From Furfurilactobacillus entadae (GTDB lineage Bacteria > Bacillota > Bacilli > Lactobacillales > Lactobacillaceae): DNA of 64,000 bases. The notes under the pieces were generated by a model. That model was given only the letters and a program-made list of their open reading frames with translations, did no database searches and had not been told where the DNA came from. Location: contig NZ_BQXN01000001.1 of NCBI RefSeq assembly GCF_045862745.1, forward strand, positions 149,787 to 213,786. The letters run 5' to 3'. The translations under genes and the position numbers were made by a program. Shown here one piece after another: positions 16,441-24,685 of this stretch (positions are counted from its first letter, which is position 1; the number at the start of each line of letters is the position of its first letter).

Positions 16441-17388
16441 ATGAATGAACAGCGTCGGCAAACATGGGGCGTCACATTAGCAAGTTTAGGCGCATTACTA
16501 TGGGGAATATCTGGACCCATTTCCCAAGACTTATTTCAGCACGCTGGCGTGTCGCCGGAGTGGTTGACCGGATTGAAAATGACGATTTCTGGAATTCTTA
16601 TTTTGGCAATGGTCACGGCACGCCAGAGATCACGCGTTTTAAACGTTTGGCGGAAGCGCAGCGATGCGCTCATGATGATCGTCTTTTCATTAATTGGAAT
16701 GGCGGCCGTTCAATACGTTTACTTCTTAACGGTGCGGGCCTCTAGTGCGCCAACGGCAACCATTATGCAAACGTTGGGGACCGTGATGATCGTACTATGG
16801 GGGATCTTTTATCATCACGATTATCCACGGCCAGCCGACATTTTAGCGGTGACACTTGCATTATTGGGAACCTGGTTGCTCGTGACGAAGGGCGATTTGT
16901 TTCATTTAGCAATTTCGCCAGTTGCGTTGATGTGGGGGCTTCTCCTTGGCTTGAGTGGTGCGCTGAACACGTTACTGCCAGCGAGTTTACTGCGGCGTTA
17001 CGATACGTTAACGGTGGTTGGTTGGTCGATGCTTTTCGGTGGGCTGACGTTTACCGTCATTCACCCAGCATGGCACGATGTGCCAACGTTAAGTTTTTGG
17101 AACTGGGCGGGCGTTGCCTTTATTGTTTTATTTGGGACGGCGCTGGCATACATTAGTTTTATTGGAAGTCTTAATTTGATTTCACCAACGGTGGCGGGGC
17201 TGTTAGACGCCTTTGAACCATTATCAGCAACCATCCTGGCCGTGCTATTTTTAAACGTCACGTTCAATGGTTGGGAATTGTTTGGTGGTGCGTTGATTTT
17301 AAGTACCGTCTTTATCCTGTCATGGGCAAAGCCGGCAGAAAATCGCCAACAGCCCGAAACTCATGCTGATGACGTGGATGCCCAATAA
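16441..17388 (+). CDS. EamA-family (DMT) transporter
   Basis: The 315-residue protein has ten hydrophobic helices arranged as two EamA repeats (about 10-140 and 155-295), the architecture of drug/metabolite exporters. The substrate is unknown; relatives move amino acids, nucleotides or other small metabolites. It opens TWGVTLASLGALLWGISGPISQ, close to the start of the second EamA protein in this window at 30441 (AAFASTMWGISGTILQ), so the two are paralogues. AGGGAGG lies about 12 bases before the ATG. The CAP-domain gene follows 15 bases after the stop and is probably cotranscribed. Confidence 0.9.
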   Translation: MNEQRRQTWGVTLASLGALLWGISGPISQDLFQHAGVSPEWLTGLKMTISGILILAMVTARQRSRVLNVWRKRSDALMMIVFSLIGMAAVQYVYFLTVRASSAPTATIMQTLGTVMIVLWGIFYHHDYPRPADILAVTLALLGTWLLVTKGDLFHLAISPVALMWGLLLGLSGALNTLLPASLLRRYDTLTVVGWSMLFGGLTFTVIHPAWHDVPTLSFWNWAGVAFIVLFGTALAYISFIGSLNLISPTVAGLLDAFEPLSATILAVLFLNVTFNGWELFGGALILSTVFILSWAKPAENRQQPETHADDVDAQ

Positions 17389-17403
17389 AGGGGAGGTAAA
17401 CCG

Positions 17404-18432
17404 ATGCAACGAATGTCTAAACGGTGGTCGTTAGTTCTTTTGGTATTGATCGGGCTGGGATTAGGAATGGCCCCCAAAACGGTCCATGCTGATCAGATAA
17501 CAACGTCTGAACAACGACAGATCAAGTCATTACGGCAACGTTACGGTCAGTTAAGCCATCAAGCGTACGACGAGAGTAATAGTTATCAAACCAAACCGCA
17601 GTTTAAAACAAAATTACAACCGGGGAAACTGACATCACGGTATCAAGACCAACTGTTGGCCTACCTAAACTTTTACCGTTCACTGGCGGCGTTGCCAGCG
17701 GTGCGTTACGGGTTAAACACAACCGCTCAGGCGCAAACCGCGGCGGCAGATATGGCAGCTGCAAACGGCTTTTCTCATGGCTTAAAGGGGTTAAAGCGGC
17801 CCGGCTACGTAACAAAGGCGCAATGGCAAACTGGTCAACAAGTTACCATGAACAGTAACATTGGCGAAATGAACGTCCCGGAACGGCTAGATGCAACAAT
17901 GGGCAATTACGTCCGGGATAACTTTAATGTGGAAGGGAATAACACGGGGCACCGTGCCTGGCTGCTATCACCCATCATTCATACGGTGGGGATCGGGGTG
18001 GCCTATAAACCGCAGGCAACGTTTGCATACAGTGATATTTATTTTGCAGATCAAAGTGATGATCAACGGTCGATTGTGCCAAATCGCGCTCAGGTGATCA
18101 ATTATCCGACGGCGGGTGTTTTCCCAAGTGAGCTATTAAAGACGAAGGTCCCGTCCCGTCCCGTTTACTGGTCGAGCAATTTTACCGTTACTCAAAAGGC
18201 GACGGGAACGGTCAAAGTCACCGTGACGGATTTAACAACAAACAAGCGGATGACTGCTAAAAACGTTCACTTAGATCAGAATCAACACTTTGGTCATTTT
18301 GCTAGCATTCTAACGTACCGGCCTGCTGGACCTGTCACTGATGGACACCACTATCAGGTTAAGGTAACGGGCTTATCGCAATATCCAAAGGGCTATCAAT
18401 ACTCATTTTTAGCCTTTTCATTAGCAAATTAA
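17404..18432 (+). CDS. Secreted CAP-domain (SCP/PR-1-like) protein
   Basis: The 342-residue precursor has a signal peptide ending near VHADQ (about residue 30), so the protein is exported. Residues about 80-220 form a CAP domain: His125 in FSHGLK, Glu155 in NIGEMN and His183 in NTGHRAWLLSP occupy the places of the family's conserved His/Glu/His cavity residues. The C-terminal 110 residues look like a beta-sandwich. Bacterial CAP proteins are widespread at the surface but their activity is poorly known. GGGGAGG lies 8 bases before the ATG; the gene shares a transcript with the upstream transporter and ends at a terminator. Confidence 0.85.
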   Translation: MQRMSKRWSLVLLVLIGLGLGMAPKTVHADQITTSEQRQIKSLRQRYGQLSHQAYDESNSYQTKPQFKTKLQPGKLTSRYQDQLLAYLNFYRSLAALPAVRYGLNTTAQAQTAAADMAAANGFSHGLKGLKRPGYVTKAQWQTGQQVTMNSNIGEMNVPERLDATMGNYVRDNFNVEGNNTGHRAWLLSPIIHTVGIGVAYKPQATFAYSDIYFADQSDDQRSIVPNRAQVINYPTAGVFPSELLKTKVPSRPVYWSSNFTVTQKATGTVKVTVTDLTTNKRMTAKNVHLDQNQHFGHFASILTYRPAGPVTDGHHYQVKVTGLSQYPKGYQYSFLAFSLAN

Positions 18433-18440
18433 ACTAGCTA

Positions 18441-18490
18441 AATAAAGCGACCATTAATTGTTATAAATTTGTGGTCGCTTTATTATTTTT
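18441..18490 (+). terminator. Intrinsic terminator after the CAP-domain gene
   Basis: A perfect 13-bp stem AATAAAGCGACCA/TGGTCGCTTTATT is followed by a T-rich tract to about 18490. Confidence 0.9.
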
Positions 18491-18711
18491 ATATGGCATT
18501 TTTACTAATTGTAGATTACAAATTGCCGACAAATCCACCACATCCTAGTAGGTAAACAGTGCAATGCCCATACTGGCGGGTGTTGAAGAAGACTGTATAT
18601 AGCAAGACGGTTTTATTAGCTTGCTTGCTGGAAAAAAAGGTTCATGGTAAAGTTTACGTAATGATTAAAGGATGATTTATTGAAAACGCAATATTTTTAA
18701 GGGGCATGCAA

Positions 18712-20844
18712 ATGAGAATTAAGCTTTATAAAGCTGGTAAGTTCTGGGTCACCTCAGGAGTTGTTTTAACAACCTTAATCGTTGGTGGGATGAAGGCGTC
18801 TGCTGATGCAACTGTCAGCCAGCCAGCCGCAGCGACAACACCAACCGTTGCAAGTACAGTGACAACCGCTGACAAAGCAACGGCGACTTTGAATTCTAAT
18901 GCTGATCAGCAAACAGAAACAGCACAGGCTGTGACTGCGGTTAGCGCAGGTTCAACGGCAGCTAGCAACCAAAGTAGTGCAACTGTGAGTGCAACTAGTG
19001 CAGGTTCAACGGCAAGTAGCAATCAAAGCAGTGCGGCAACAAGCTCGACTAGTTCAAATTCAACTGCAAGTAGCAATCAGAATAGCTCAGCAACAAGCAC
19101 CGTTGATAACAGTAGTGAAGCAAAACGTGTCTCTGATGAATCAAGTTCATCAACGTCTGCTAGTCCCGTGAGCTCGGCATCAACAACTGATTCAGAAGCT
19201 GCAACGAAAACCGCAGCTTCGGCTACACGCGTTGTAAGAATGATGAGTGTTAAAACGACCAGTGCTGCTGTTACGAATGGTTGGACAACGGTAAATGGGA
19301 TTACTCAATATAATGTAAATGGAAAGCCTGCAACTGGTGAACAAAAAATTGATGGCATTTGGTATTTGTTTGATGCAAAGACGGGTGCATTACAGTACGG
19401 TTTTCAGAACTTGCAACCCTATAATGAAAACAAAACTGTTTATTATGACACTCACGGCAAAATGGTGTATGGCGAAGCAAAAATAAATAACAATTGGTAT
19501 TTATTTGATTCTATTACGGGTGCCATGCAGTATAACTTTCAAAATTTAACTAATTACGGTCATAATAAAATTGTGTACTATAATGGCAACGGCCAAATGG
19601 TTTACGGTGAAGCCAAGATTAACAATAATTGGTATTTGTTTAGTCGTGATGATGGCGCCATGCAGACTGGGTTCCAGAATTTAGCCAGTTATGGACTCAA
19701 CAAGATCGTGTACTATAACGGCAACGGCCAAATGGCGTACGGTGAAGCCAAGATTAACAATAATTGGTATTTGTTTAGTCGAAATGATGGCGCTATGCAA
19801 ACCGGGTTCCAAAATTTAGCTAGTTATGGGCTCAATAAAACCGTGTACTATAATGCCAACGGTCAAATGGCGTACGGTGAAGCCAAGATTAACAACAATT
19901 GGTATTTGTTTAGCCGAAACGATGGTGCCATGCAAACTGGGTTCCAGAATTTAGCCAGTTATGGACATAATAAAACGGTATATTATAGTAACAATGGCCA
20001 AATGGTGTATGGCGAAGCAAAGATCAATAATAATTGGTATTTATTTAGCCGTGACGACGGATCAATGCAGTATGGTTTTCAAAACTTGACTAATTATGGC
20101 TATAACAAGGTTGTTTACTACAATGCGCAGGGCCAAATGGTGTATGGCTCGCAAGTTATTAATGGCCGGACGTATAACTTTGATCGAGTAACGGGGGCGT
20201 TAATCGCTGATTCAATGATGAATGGGATCGATATTTCCAGTTACCAACCAGGGATCAACCTGTCGGCAGTGCCTGGTGATTTCGTTGTGATCAAGGCAAC
20301 TGAAGGGACTTCTTATGTTAATCCGTATGAAGTTTCTCAATACGCTAGTGCGCAGGCCGCTGGGAAACTGGTCGGGTTGTATCACTTTGCTGATCCTGGT
20401 ACCAGTGCTGCTGTGCAAGCAACGTACTTTGTGAACAACGTTAGAAACCAATTAGTTGATGGTCATGCTTTACCAGTGCTTGATTTTGAAGGGGCCGCGG
20501 TTTCACTTGGACCAGCATGGGCCGAAACGTTCTTAGATACAGTTGCTAATTTAACGGGTGAAACGCCAATGATTTACATGAGCAAGTCGGTCACCCGGGA
20601 ATACGACTGGAGTTCTGTAGCAGCGAAGTATCCGTTATGGGGTGCTCAGTATGCTTCAATGAACGCTCAGTACGGCTATGATACTGATCCATGGACGGAT
20701 AGCGGTTCGTGGGGCGCTTGGGGTAACAAACCAAGTATTTATCAATATAGCTCAACGGGACGTCTCAGTGGTTGGGGCGATAACCTGGATTTAGATTTGT
20801 CATACGTTGGGGCCTCAACCTGGGCACAATGGACTAACGCCTAA
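18712..20844 (+). CDS. Secreted GH25 lysozyme with KxYKxGKxW signal and seven YG-type binding repeats
   Basis: The 710-residue protein probably cleaves peptidoglycan. Residues 4-12 (KLYKAGKFW) fit the KxYKxGKxW signal type, which in lactobacilli marks large glycosylated exports. A Ser/Thr/Ala-rich stretch (about 35-185) follows, then seven tandem 45-residue repeats (from about residue 199) with WYLF and GxMQxxFQNL cores like the glucan/choline-binding repeats. The GH25 domain (about 500-710) has Asp507 in GIDISSYQ and Asp591/Glu593 in VLDFE at the active-site positions. The ATG at 18712 is preferred to 18706 because AAGGGG lies 7 bases before it. The gene is monocistronic. Confidence 0.92.
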   Translation: MRIKLYKAGKFWVTSGVVLTTLIVGGMKASADATVSQPAAATTPTVASTVTTADKATATLNSNADQQTETAQAVTAVSAGSTAASNQSSATVSATSAGSTASSNQSSAATSSTSSNSTASSNQNSSATSTVDNSSEAKRVSDESSSSTSASPVSSASTTDSEAATKTAASATRVVRMMSVKTTSAAVTNGWTTVNGITQYNVNGKPATGEQKIDGIWYLFDAKTGALQYGFQNLQPYNENKTVYYDTHGKMVYGEAKINNNWYLFDSITGAMQYNFQNLTNYGHNKIVYYNGNGQMVYGEAKINNNWYLFSRDDGAMQTGFQNLASYGLNKIVYYNGNGQMAYGEAKINNNWYLFSRNDGAMQTGFQNLASYGLNKTVYYNANGQMAYGEAKINNNWYLFSRNDGAMQTGFQNLASYGHNKTVYYSNNGQMVYGEAKINNNWYLFSRDDGSMQYGFQNLTNYGYNKVVYYNAQGQMVYGSQVINGRTYNFDRVTGALIADSMMNGIDISSYQPGINLSAVPGDFVVIKATEGTSYVNPYEVSQYASAQAAGKLVGLYHFADPGTSAAVQATYFVNNVRNQLVDGHALPVLDFEGAAVSLGPAWAETFLDTVANLTGETPMIYMSKSVTREYDWSSVAAKYPLWGAQYASMNAQYGYDTDPWTDSGSWGAWGNKPSIYQYSSTGRLSGWGDNLDLDLSYVGASTWAQWTNA
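19306..20205 (+). repeat. Tandem 135-bp coding repeats of the GH25 lysozyme gene
   Basis: Units begin at 19306 (diverged), 19441, 19576, 19711, 19846, 19981 and 20116 (last, incomplete), each exactly 135 bases or 45 codons. The middle units are nearly identical at the DNA level, for example in the ggtgaagccaagattaacaa segment. The outer units are more diverged. The pattern suggests expansion by unequal recombination in the middle of the array. Confidence 0.93.
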
Positions 20845-20864
20845 GTAAATTAATTTAACCAATC

Positions 20865-20910
20865 AAAAAGCGCGCTTCCTGGATGAGATTTTCCAGGAGG
20901 TGCGCTTTTT
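20865..20910. terminator. Bidirectional terminator between the GH25 gene and a coiled-coil protein gene
   Basis: AAAAAGCGC...TTCCTGG pairs with CCAGGA...GCGCTTTTT through a long, slightly interrupted stem with A and T outer tracts. It serves both convergent genes. Confidence 0.88.
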
Positions 20911-20920
20911 AAATTAGCGT

Positions 20921-21898
20921 TTAGAACGAACTGACTAATGATTGGATCTTGCTAACAATCCCATTGACGTTGCTGCTTTTAAGGGTGCTAGTGGCATCGC
21001 TTGGGGTAGTGGCACTTGAAAGATCATCTAACGTGCTCGAAACCTTAGTCAACTGTGAACTCATAACGCTTCGAGAAACGGCGTTCGCATTGCTCTGCTT
21101 AACCTCAGTTTGAAGTGTGTTAACCTGTGACTGGAGGTCAGAAATGCTGGCTTCATACTGGGTCCGATCATTACTACTTTTATAATCCGTTACCGTTTGT
21201 TGAAGGTTTTTAATTAAGGCTTGGGTCTCCTTAGATTGTTCCTTTAAACTGGTAATCTGGCCACTTAGTTTACTGTTCTCGGACGTTAACGTTGCCTGTT
21301 TGGAAGAAGCTTCCGCAGATGACGCAGCCGCTTTTGAGGAAGCCTCTGCACTAGATGACGCAGCCGCTGAGGAACTTGCTGCCAAACTTGATGAGCTGGC
21401 TGCGGCCGCTTCATTTTGCGCATGCTGATGTGCTGAAACACCCCAAATCACAAGGCACAACATGATTAGTCCAGCAATAACGCCATAGATGAGGCGGCGG
21501 TGCTGTTGCTTTTTAGCCGGCTTTTGCTGAGGTGTACTACTATTAACGGCTGCCTGACTAGCGGCGGCTGATTGCGGCGCCGATTCAACAACAATCGGGG
21601 AGCGCCCGTCTAAATCTGCTTCAGTGTTAACGATAATCAGCGTAAAGTACGCCCGCGCCACGTTGCCGCGGTCGTCCATAACTGCAACGGGAACCTGATG
21701 ACGGCCAGGAACCGAAAAATCAATATTTTCAAGGTTGGCGTTCAAATGCGGGGTGAGATCAACACCGCGACCATCGACTGCGAGTGCACCGGCTGCTTGA
21801 AGTAGCCGGGCGTTTGTGGGACGGTTAAGGGCGTCTGATTTGACAATTCTTAACTCTGGATGATTAAAGGTGATGCGTGGGTTTGTGTTATTTTCCAT
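20921..21898 (-). CDS. Single-pass membrane protein with N-terminal Ig-like domain and extracellular coiled coil
   Basis: I do not recognise a named family for the 325-residue whole. Residues about 8-92 look like a small Ig-like module of the DUF5011/HYR type (DALNRPTNARLLQAAGA ... DFSVPGRHQVPVAVMDDRGNVARAYFTLIIV). A linker with KPAKKQQHRR precedes one helix (about 136-156). An Ala/Ser-rich tract (about 163-200) and a heptad-rich coiled coil (about 200-290) follow. There is no signal peptide, and the positive charges before the helix imply an N-in orientation that would place the Ig-like part in the cytoplasm and the coil outside. ATG 21898 is chosen for the AAGGAG 6 bases upstream. Confidence 0.75.
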   Translation of the reverse strand: MENNTNPRITFNHPELRIVKSDALNRPTNARLLQAAGALAVDGRGVDLTPHLNANLENIDFSVPGRHQVPVAVMDDRGNVARAYFTLIIVNTEADLDGRSPIVVESAPQSAAASQAAVNSSTPQQKPAKKQQHRRLIYGVIAGLIMLCLVIWGVSAHQHAQNEAAAASSSSLAASSSAAASSSAEASSKAAASSAEASSKQATLTSENSKLSGQITSLKEQSKETQALIKNLQQTVTDYKSSNDRTQYEASISDLQSQVNTLQTEVKQSNANAVSRSVMSSQLTKVSSTLDDLSSATTPSDATSTLKSSNVNGIVSKIQSLVSSF

Positions 21899-22099
21899 TA
21901 CAAGCTCCTTCACTTTAAAAATAAAGTGACGTTTTCGTCTGATATTTATCGTTAATGTATCATAAAATGACGCGGTAGATAATTATGTTTAAGAAATTTG
22001 GCGAGAGCTTAACCTTCTTAATGATATCTAATAAAATTCTGTGTTTCGTAGCAGGGAAACCCCGTTAGCAAGCTTTTTTGAAGTGTAAAGAAAAACCTC

Positions 22100-22128
22100 T
22101 TGACACCCTGTTGAGAGTTAGATAAACT
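22100..22128 (+). promoter_or_regulatory. Promoter of the rpsP-khpA-rimM-trmD operon
   Basis: TTGACA (22100-22105), a 17-base spacer and TAAACT (22123-22128) form a near-consensus sigma-A promoter 33 bases before the rpsP start, as expected for a ribosomal protein operon. Confidence 0.85.
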
Positions 22129-22161
22129 AGACAACGTTAAGAAATTAGGGAGGAACTACAA

Positions 22162-22434
22162 ATGTCAGTTAAAATTCGTTTAAAGCGCATGGGTTCTAAG
22201 AAGCGCCCATTCTACCGTGTTGTCGTTGCAGACTCACGTTCACCTCGTGATGGTCGGTTCATCGAACAAATCGGGACTTACAACACGTTGGTTAACCCAG
22301 CGGAAATCAAGCTTGATGAAGAATTAGCAATGAAGTGGTTGAACGATGGTGCCCAACCTTCAGATACTGTTAAGACAATCTTCTCACGCGAAGGTATCAT
22401 GAAGAAGTACCACGAAGCTAAGTTTACGAAGTAG
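22162..22434 (+). CDS. rpsP: 30S ribosomal protein S16
   Basis: S16 is a primary-binding protein of the small ribosomal subunit needed for assembly of the 5' domain. The 90-residue product starts MSVKIRLKRMGSKKRPFYRVVVADSRSPRDG, a full match to the conserved N-terminal half of the family, and is of standard length. AGGGAGG lies 8 bases before the ATG. It heads the rpsP-khpA-rimM-trmD operon and shows the codon bias of highly expressed genes. Confidence 0.98.
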   Translation: MSVKIRLKRMGSKKRPFYRVVVADSRSPRDGRFIEQIGTYNTLVNPAEIKLDEELAMKWLNDGAQPSDTVKTIFSREGIMKKYHEAKFTK

Positions 22435-22454
22435 TCATTCGAGGTGCAATTTGC

Positions 22455-22748
22455 ATGAACACTTATCAAAGTAATCAATTAACGCAGGATGAAGTGGCCG
22501 GCTTGCTGGTCACACTGGTTAAACCACTGGTTTCTCATCCAACGGCGGTTGCAGTGGCCATTCGGCCAAATGATCGGTTTACGGAGTACGCCTTAACGGT
22601 GGCACCGGATGATATTGGTGAGGTGATTGGCCGTCATGGTCAAGTTGCCCAGGCCATTCGAACGGTCCTTTATGGGGTTCGGACAACGGATCAAAAACGG
22701 AATCGCTTATTGATTGTTGATGAGAATAAGAAAGGGCCTGAGAGTTAA
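22455..22748 (+). CDS. khpA: KH-domain RNA-binding protein KhpA (YlqC)
   Basis: The 97-residue protein carries one KH domain with the RNA-binding loop as GEVIGRHGQVAQAIRTVLYG (about residues 55-74). KhpA works with KhpB as an RNA chaperone and affects cell division and elongation in streptococci and lactobacilli. It is slightly longer than the usual 75-80 residues because of the N-terminal end. GAGGTG lies 8 bases before the ATG. The stop codon lies in the loop of a strong hairpin (22728-22764). Confidence 0.93.
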   Translation: MNTYQSNQLTQDEVAGLLVTLVKPLVSHPTAVAVAIRPNDRFTEYALTVAPDDIGEVIGRHGQVAQAIRTVLYGVRTTDQKRNRLLIVDENKKGPES

Positions 22749-22766
22749 TCTCAGACCCTTTCTTTG
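22728..22766 (+). terminator. Hairpin spanning the khpA stop: internal terminator or attenuator
   Basis: AAGAAAGGGCCTGAGA (22728-22743) pairs with TCTCAGACCCTTTCTT (22749-22764) with one unpaired base, and the khpA stop codon lies in and next to the loop. The distal arm ends in TTTCTTTGT rather than a clean T run, so read-through is likely. It lies 20 bases before the rimM start, within the operon. Confidence 0.6.
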
Positions 22767-22784
22767 TAGACAAAAGGAGGGCAT

Positions 22785-23309
22785 ATGGCCTTTTACACGA
22801 TTGGAAAAATTGTTAATACCCAAGGATTAAAGGGAGAAGTTCGGGTGATTTCATCAACCGACTTTCCGGCTGACCGATTTGCGAAAGGGAAGACGGTCTA
22901 CGTAACGGCCAATGAACAGAGCGCACGGCAAGAAGCGTTAACAATTGCTTCTATGCGAACACATAAATCCTTTATTTTGCTGAGTTTTAAGGGTTTAGCC
23001 GACATCAACTTGGTGGAAAAATATAAAGGTGCAGACCTTTTTGTTGCTGGCGAAGACCAACATCCATTACCAGACGGACAGTACTACTATCATGAAATCA
23101 TCGGCCTACACGTCATTGATGAGCAGCAGCAAGAAATCGGAACGATTTCTGAAATCATGGCCCCTGGCGCAAACGATGTCTGGGTCGTTAAACGACCCGG
23201 TAAGAGTGATTTATTATTACCCGTTATTGACCAGGTCGTTAAAACGGTTGATGTCGCTAACGGTGTCGTTCACGTTGAAATGATGGCGGGGTTAGACGAT
23301 GAGGATTGA
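22785..23309 (+). CDS. rimM: Ribosome maturation factor RimM
   Basis: RimM helps mature the 30S subunit head and binds S19. The 174-residue protein shows the N-terminal barrel (FYTIGKIVNTQGLKGEVRVIS, about 3-23) and the PRC-barrel (about 95-172) with YYYHEIIGLHV and the GANDVWVV and LLLPVIDQVVKTVD segments. AAAGGAGG lies 5-6 bases before the ATG. The 3' end overlaps trmD by 11 bases, implying translational coupling of the two ribosome/tRNA maturation genes. Confidence 0.97.
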   Translation: MAFYTIGKIVNTQGLKGEVRVISSTDFPADRFAKGKTVYVTANEQSARQEALTIASMRTHKSFILLSFKGLADINLVEKYKGADLFVAGEDQHPLPDGQYYYHEIIGLHVIDEQQQEIGTISEIMAPGANDVWVVKRPGKSDLLLPVIDQVVKTVDVANGVVHVEMMAGLDDED

Positions 23310-24036
23310 TATTTTAAGTCTGTTTCCAGATATGTTTGGTCCAATGACGGAATCTATTGTCGGTAAGGCTGGTGAAAAAGGGATTCTGGACATTAACGTG
23401 ACAGATTTTCGTGACTTTACCAGTGATAAACACCATCATGTTGACGATACGCCTTATGGTGGCGGTGCTGGGATGTTGCTTATGCCACAACCCATTTTTG
23501 ATGCAATGGATCATGTTGAAGCAGAAGCTGGTGACCGTGGCCGGGTGATTTTATTAGATCCTGCCGGCGTTCCCTTCACTGAGGCGGTAGCAGAAAACTT
23601 TGCGAAGGAAGACCACCTGACATTCATTTGTGGGCACTATGAGGGCTATGACGAACGGATTCGGTCACTTGTGACGGATGAAGTGTCACTTGGCGATTAC
23701 GTCCTGACAGGCGGTGAATTAGGGGCCATGGTCATGATCGACGCCACGGTGCGCCTTATTCCCGATGTGTTAGGAAACACGGCCTCAGCGCCTGGCGATT
23801 CATTTAGTAATGGATTGTTAGAGTATCCCCAGTACACACGGCCAGCTGACTTTCGTGGCCAGACCGTTCCTGAGGTGTTAACAAACGGAAATCATCAGTT
23901 AATTGCTGAGTGGCGGGAAAAAGAATCACTGCGGCGGACATACCAACGGCGCCCAGACCTGTTAAAGACCGCTAACTTAACGGTGGCCCAACAACGGCTT
24001 TTAAACGATGTGATCGACGAGGAGACGCGGGGCTAA
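23299..24036 (+). CDS. trmD: tRNA (guanine-N1)-methyltransferase TrmD
   Basis: TrmD methylates G37 of tRNAs next to the anticodon, preventing +1 frameshifting. The 245-residue product is standard in length and shows MRIDILSLFPDMF, the SPOUT-fold knot residues FICGHYEGYDERI and DEVSLGDYVLTGGELGAMVMIDA that bind S-adenosylmethionine, and LEYPQYTRPADF. The start lies inside rimM, 11 bases before that gene ends. It is the last gene of the rpsP operon; rplS follows behind a separate leader. Confidence 0.98.
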   Translation: MRIDILSLFPDMFGPMTESIVGKAGEKGILDINVTDFRDFTSDKHHHVDDTPYGGGAGMLLMPQPIFDAMDHVEAEAGDRGRVILLDPAGVPFTEAVAENFAKEDHLTFICGHYEGYDERIRSLVTDEVSLGDYVLTGGELGAMVMIDATVRLIPDVLGNTASAPGDSFSNGLLEYPQYTRPADFRGQTVPEVLTNGNHQLIAEWREKESLRRTYQRRPDLLKTANLTVAQQRLLNDVIDEETRG

Positions 24037-24057
24037 TATCTGGTGTAAGTACAATAA

Positions 24058-24165
24058 TGTGTAAAGGAACGGCCCTTTACAGGTCATCGTCACTATGGTA
24101 TTCTTGTTTATGGCAATTTTTGCCCATAATACCGATGTTCCGCTTGTAGGGAGCCTGCAATGAAT
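24058..24165 (+). promoter_or_regulatory. Ribosomal protein L19 leader (L19_leader type) upstream of rplS
   Basis: The 154-base gap between trmD and rplS holds a structured leader. TGTAAAGG/CCTTTACA (24060-24067 with 24074-24081) forms a first hairpin. GGTATT/AATACC (24097-24102 with 24128-24133) encloses an inner stem TTATGGC/GCCCATAA. The 3' part CCGATGTTCCGCTTG...GGGAGCCTGCA matches the conserved sequence of the Firmicutes L19 leader as I remember it. Such leaders are thought to let L19 control its own synthesis. Confidence 0.65.
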
Positions 24166-24190
24166 GTTGAGTTGAAAGGAAGAGCTCAAT

Positions 24191-24544
24191 ATGAGACAGA
24201 ACCAATTAATCGAAAAAATCACCGCTAGCCAACTTCGCGATGACATGCCTGACTTCCGTGCCGGAGACACGGTTCGTGTATACGCACGAATCGTTGAAGG
24301 AACCCGCGAACGGATCCAATTGTTTGAAGGGGTTGTTGTTAAGCGCCACGGCGCCGGCATCTCTGCTACGTACACTGTTCGTAAGATCAGTAACGGGATT
24401 GGTGTTGAACGGACTTTCCCTGTTAACTCACCACGTGTTGATCACGTGGAAGTTACTCGTCACGGTCGCGTTCGTCGGAGCAAGCTTTACTACTTACGTG
24501 CATTGCACGGTAAGGCTGCCCGGATCAAGGAAGCTCGTCGTTAG
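24191..24544 (+). CDS. rplS: 50S ribosomal protein L19
   Basis: L19 lies at the interface of the 30S and 50S subunits. The 117-residue product is full length, with FRAGDTVRVYARIVEGTRERIQLFEGVV and VERTFPVNSPRVDHVEVTRHGRVRRSKLYYLRALHGKAARI intact. AAAGGAAG lies 9 bases before the ATG. It is preceded by a structured leader and followed by a strong terminator, so it can be expressed separately from trmD. Confidence 0.98.
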   Translation: MRQNQLIEKITASQLRDDMPDFRAGDTVRVYARIVEGTRERIQLFEGVVVKRHGAGISATYTVRKISNGIGVERTFPVNSPRVDHVEVTRHGRVRRSKLYYLRALHGKAARIKEARR

Positions 24545-24554
24545 ACGTGTGCCT

Positions 24555-24590
24555 AAAAAACGTCACTACAATTATGTAGTGACGTTTTTT
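24555..24590 (+). terminator. Intrinsic terminator after rplS
   Basis: A perfect 16-bp stem (24555-24570 with 24575-24590) begins in A and ends in a T run, with a four-base loop. Confidence 0.95.
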
Positions 24591-24611
24591 GTTTGCCATT
24601 CAATCCTTAAT

Positions 24612-24660
24612 AAAAAGGACCAGCGCTCTCTTTTACTTTAAGAGAGCGCTGGTCCTTTTT
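24612..24660 (-). terminator. Intrinsic terminator of the YjeM-like permease gene
   Basis: A 20-bp stem, AAAAAGGACCAGCGCTCTCT with its complement ending in CTTTTT, lies 26 bases past the permease stop. It is symmetric enough to act on both strands and stands back to back with the rplS terminator. Confidence 0.93.
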
Positions 24661-24685
24661 GAAACTCGTGGATTAAGCTTTAATG

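Noticed and set aside
19306..20205. CRISPR-like array
   Set aside because: The repeats are 135 bases, in frame and protein coding, with no spacers.
24545..24685. Attachment site or mobile-element end formed by two adjacent long inverted repeats
   Set aside because: The two are ordinary back-to-back terminators of the convergent rplS and permease genes; there is no integrase, transposase or direct repeat.
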